From positions 1 through 60,364 of IMG/VR virus record IMGVR_UViG_3300030328_003717: a stretch of 60,364 nucleotides of DNA. One strand, 5' to 3'. The notes below the pieces were generated by a model. It was not told the DNA's origin and did no database searches. It saw only the letters and a program-made list of their open reading frames with translations. The DNA comes from a virus. A program made the position numbers and the translations under genes. Below are positions 58,093 through 60,364 of the stretch, in pieces. Every line of letters starts with the position of its first letter. Position 1 is the first letter of the stretch.

Positions 58093-58524
58093 GTGGCTAA
58101 AAAAGAATCTTTATTTTGGAAAAAAGTCAAAACGAATTTGAAGTCGTTTCGGCTGATACGCATTGAGTCATGGGTTAATCTAGGTATTCCTGATGTATTG
58201 GGGGTGTCCCCAGCTGGCGTGTACTTTACTGCTGAACTTAAAGTAACCCAAAGTAACAAAGTTTCGCTATCGCCGCACCAGATCGCATATCACGAAGAGA
58301 GAGCAGACGCACCCGCTTTTATCCTGGCCCAGGCCCTCCGCCCTTCTACCCCCAGAAAATTTACGATGCACCTCTATCATGCGTCCCAGGTCGAGTCGTT
58401 GGTCGTCCATGGGCTAAAAACAGAGCCTATATGGACCGGGGACCAAGGTTCTTGGGCCGAGCTCGAAGAAACATGGACCAAAGCCCTTAGAAATCCAATC
58501 AGCCGCTTCTTTATTCTGCCGTAA
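58093..58524 (+). CDS. VRR-NUC/Hjc-like PD-(D/E)XK nuclease (143 aa)
   Basis: A GTG start with no ribosome site. Active-site pattern: E25, GIPDVLG (D34), FTAELK (E48, K50) and SPHQ (Q63). This is the layout of small VRR-NUC or resolvase-like nucleases. An extended -10, TGATACACT, ends 9 bases before the GTG, so the mRNA may be nearly leaderless. It may cut branched DNA for packaging. Confidence 0.75.
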   Translation: MAKKESLFWKKVKTNLKSFRLIRIESWVNLGIPDVLGVSPAGVYFTAELKVTQSNKVSLSPHQIAYHEERADAPAFILAQALRPSTPRKFTMHLYHASQVESLVVHGLKTEPIWTGDQGSWAELEETWTKALRNPISRFFILP

Positions 58525-58526
58525 CC

Positions 58527-58567
58527 TGTGGATAACTAACCACAAACTGTTAATAACCTGTGGATAA
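58527..58567. promoter_or_regulatory. Two perfect DnaA boxes
   Basis: TGTGGATAA at 58527-58535 and 58559-58567, 32 bases apart (about three helical turns), each within ACCTGTGGATAACT. The DNA between is AT-rich. They immediately precede the hairpin repeat cluster, so they may mark a replication origin. Confidence 0.7.
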
Positions 58568-58568
58568 C

Positions 58569-58812
58569 TGCTTGCTTGTCTGTTCTGGCAAAAGAGCTGC
58601 CGTCTGGGCCAGCCTGGCAGCAGGATCCGCCGTGCTTGCTTGTCTGTTCTGACAAAAGAGCTGCCGTCCCTGGGCCGCTGCTGGTGCATCTAACGTAGCT
58701 ATTGGTGCTTGCTTGTCTGTTCTGACAAGCGATCGGCAGCCCGCGGTCTGCTAACGCATCTGTGCTTGCTTGTCTGTTCTGACAAGAGATCGGCAGCCCG
58801 TCTGGTGCAGCG
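58569..58812 (+). repeat. Dispersed hairpin repeat cluster, copies D-G
   Basis: TGCTTGCTTGTC starts at 58569, 58633, 58706 and 58763 and continues TGTTCTGRCAA. Copies F and G fold as GCTTGTC/GACAAGC (58711-58717, 58724-58730) and CTTGTC/GACAAG (58769-58774, 58781-58786). Each is followed by a GC-rich segment with its own dyad, for example GCTGCC...GGCAGC in copy D. No coding sequence accepted here. Confidence 0.85.
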
Positions 58813-58829
58813 GGTTGTAAAAACAAGTG

Positions 58830-58858
58830 TTGTATATCTATGGGATATTTCGTATAAT
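58830..58858 (+). promoter_or_regulatory. Sigma70-like promoter
   Basis: TTGTAT (58830-58835), 17 bases, perfect TATAAT (58853-58858). The -35 is within AAGTGTTGTA, as at 1121. It drives the gene at 58888. Confidence 0.7.
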
Positions 58859-58887
58859 GTATATTCTTTAATAAACAGGGAGAAACA

Positions 58888-59274
58888 ATGAAAACTTATA
58901 ACGTAATTATAGACATGACTGAGAGCTTTCTATGTCCAATAGAGGCCGAGTCAGAAGAAAAAGCCTTAGAAAAAGCTGAAGGTGTTAACCCCTCTGAAAA
59001 TAATGTTCCATACTACAGCGAAGCAAACGTGATCGGTGTTCGTGGTGATGATTATATTATTAATCAGTCGCGAAACTATGTGCAAGCTGCAGAAGAAAGA
59101 GGTTATAAAGATACAGATACTTTTGAGTTGTTCAAAAAAGATTTAGACAAAGTGTTAGAAAAACATTATCCAGACACAGACTATCAATGGGATTTTTTAG
59201 ATGAGCATTGGATTGAATTAAAGGTGTGGCTTAGAGAGCCAATAGAGGAGAAAAGCGATGAGCATAACTGTTGA
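58888..59274 (+). CDS. Hypothetical acidic protein (128 aa)
   Basis: The ATG follows AGGGAGAAACA. An acidic protein that begins MKTYNVIIDMTESFLCPIEAES. No domain recognised. First gene of a small rightward operon. Confidence 0.7.
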   Translation: MKTYNVIIDMTESFLCPIEAESEEKALEKAEGVNPSENNVPYYSEANVIGVRGDDYIINQSRNYVQAAEERGYKDTDTFELFKKDLDKVLEKHYPDTDYQWDFLDEHWIELKVWLREPIEEKSDEHNC

Positions 59275-59434
59275 TAAAGATAATGGTGACGTTTTAGTGG
59301 TAGAAACTGTATGTGACTTACTTGAGCTTTTAAGTAGATATGAAATATGGGTTAGGGTAGCGGAAGATACAAGCCTTTTTAAATTTATAGATACAGATAA
59401 AGCATTAAAATTGGAGGTGTCTGATGATGAATAG
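59258..59434 (+). CDS. Small acidic protein (58 aa), paralogue of the gene across the window ends
   Basis: ATG at 59258 overlaps the upstream gene; GAGGAG lies 7 bases before it. The core (DVLVVETVCDLLELLSRYEI) is the same as in 60315-154, but the first ten and last about nine residues differ. No known domain. Confidence 0.65.
   Translation: MSITVDKDNGDVLVVETVCDLLELLSRYEIWVRVAEDTSLFKFIDTDKALKLEVSDDE
59287..59404 (+). repeat. Imperfect long direct repeat, right copy
   Basis: Matches 1-118 with three mismatches; see that entry. Confidence 0.9.
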
Positions 59435-59570
59435 ATATTATGTTGAATTTATAAATGACGGCTTCGGTAATGGAAAAAGGGTTTGCATTTATGTATACGC
59501 ACACAGTCCAGAGCAAGTGAAAGAAATGTTCAATGAATATATTTTAATTGCTTGTGATCCAACGGATTAA
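59424..59570 (+). CDS. Hypothetical small protein (48 aa)
   Basis: ATG at 59424, GGAGG 6 bases upstream, overlapping the previous gene by 11 bases. Sequence contains GKRVCIYVYAHSPEQVKEMFNEY. Function unknown. Confidence 0.6.
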   Translation: MMNRYYVEFINDGFGNGKRVCIYVYAHSPEQVKEMFNEYILIACDPTD

Positions 59571-59597
59571 TTAAATTAAAAAGACAGGAGTTTAACA

Positions 59598-60296
59598 ATG
59601 AGCTACAAACTACTATCAGTAAACAGCAATCCTAAGATTGATAAGAGCAATGAGATACAAGGTGAGTATTGGTCGTGTATTCTACATATGCGACCTATTA
59701 ATACTAAGATATGTCCGTATCAAAATATTGCAGGTTGTAAGGATGCTTGTTTAAATACAGCAGGATTAGGCGGTGTATATCCTAGTATTCAAAATGCTAG
59801 GCAGAGAAAGACTGATCTATTCTTAAATGATAGGGCTGAGTTTATGTCTCAACTAGTGTTGGATATTATAAAGTTTATCGGTGCTTGTGATCGTAAAGGT
59901 AAGAAGCCTTGTATTAGATTGAATGGCACGAGTGATATACAATGGGAAAAGATTATGGTTGAGTGTGGCCAAAATATATTTGAGATGTTTCCACAGGTGC
60001 AGTTCTATGACTACACTAAGATACCTACAAGAAAAGTAGATCACATATCTAACTATCATTTAACGTGGAGCTATAGTGAAGCTGCAGAAAAGTATGCTAA
60101 GTTGTTTGATAGTGTGCCTTATAATAAAGCTGTGGTGTTCCGTAATAAAGACTTGCCTTCTACCTTCAAAGGTGTTAAGGTTATAGATGGAGACAAGCAC
60201 GATATGAGATTTTTAGATGAGACTAATGTAGTAGTAGGTCTGAAAGCAAAAGGTAAAGCCAAGTTAGATGACTCAGGCTTTGTAATTGATAATTAA
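59598..60296 (+). CDS. GP88-like protein (232 aa)
   Basis: The pattern LSVNSNPKIDKSNEI, then ICPYQNIAGCKDACLNTAGLGG (C39, C47, C51), QRKTDLFLNDR and CIRLNGTSDIQWE is that of the GP88 family named after a mycobacteriophage protein. The Cys cluster suggests a metal or iron-sulfur site. Function unknown. Good ribosome site (CAGGAG). Confidence 0.75.
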   Translation: MSYKLLSVNSNPKIDKSNEIQGEYWSCILHMRPINTKICPYQNIAGCKDACLNTAGLGGVYPSIQNARQRKTDLFLNDRAEFMSQLVLDIIKFIGACDRKGKKPCIRLNGTSDIQWEKIMVECGQNIFEMFPQVQFYDYTKIPTRKVDHISNYHLTWSYSEAAEKYAKLFDSVPYNKAVVFRNKDLPSTFKGVKVIDGDKHDMRFLDETNVVVGLKAKGKAKLDDSGFVIDN

Positions 60297-60314
60297 TGTA
60301 GGAGAAAGAGAGTT

Positions 60315-60364
60315 ATGTCACATTGGAGTAAAGATGCTATCGTTGATAGAGTAGAGAGTGAACT
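60315..60364 (+). CDS. 5' part of small protein, continues at 1-154 if circular
   Basis: ATG at 60315, with GGAG 13-16 bases before it. Encodes MSHWSKDAIVDRVESE and two bases of a Leu codon that is completed by base 1. See the entry at 1-154. Confidence 0.6.
   Translation, partial: MSHWSKDAIVDRVESE

Noticed and set aside
58569-58812. CRISPR array
   Set aside because: Only four copies, uneven spacing (64, 73, 57 bases), and the sequences between copies are similar to one another, not unique spacers. No cas genes.

Overview
The window looks like a complete or near-complete genome (60,364 bp) of an uncultured, short-tailed (podovirus-like) marine bacteriophage. The grounds are a TerL, a portal of about 820 residues, an HK97-type capsid protein, P22-like adaptor and tail-hub proteins and large ejection proteins in one long rightward module, all compact, with ATGA/TAATG junctions and good Shine-Dalgarno sites. 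The protein style (2OG-Fe(II) oxygenase, GroES-like cochaperonin, AEP primase, PolA without a 5' nuclease, GP88-like protein) is that of marine metagenomic phages. I cannot name the host. No integrase, repressor, tRNA, CRISPR array or insertion sequence was seen. The last gene fragment (from 60315) reads in frame into the first (1-154), which suggests the sequence closes into a circle.

Layout. (1) 58093-60364 plus 1-3026: an accessory or early region of small genes, rich in sigma70-like promoters, stem-loops, two perfect DnaA boxes and a dispersed family of hairpin repeats. (2) 3027-40710, rightward: HNH protein, TerL, portal, GroES-like protein, scaffold, capsid, head-tail adaptors, a repeat-built tail fibre with an S74 chaperone domain, a 2OG oxygenase, an island of membrane and secreted proteins (22855-28145), the P22 gp10-like tail hub, and internal/ejection proteins ending in a 1910-residue protein. 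(3) 40661-48346, leftward: replication (RecB-like nuclease, PolA, SF1 helicase, AEP primase, putative SSB). (4) 48413-53902, rightward: SNF2-type helicase and a second giant ejection-like protein. (5) 53895-54472, leftward small genes with a strongly structured leader, then a repeat-rich non-coding stretch and the rightward TerS gene (54852-55361). (6) 55342-57926, a leftward operon of small genes headed by a sliding-clamp-like protein.

How the parts fit. The clamp-like protein, PolA, primase, helicases, SSB and nuclease form a self-contained replication set. TerS is far from TerL and lies beside a cluster of GAGGTGCGGTG repeats that could be a pac site or an origin. The late module probably starts from the promoter at 2956-2984. 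The least explained features are the hairpin repeats with compensating stem changes around the DnaA boxes, the interleaved inverted repeats at 54192-54307, and the secreted Thr/Asn-repeat and acidic NIDO-like proteins. No recognisable endolysin was found.
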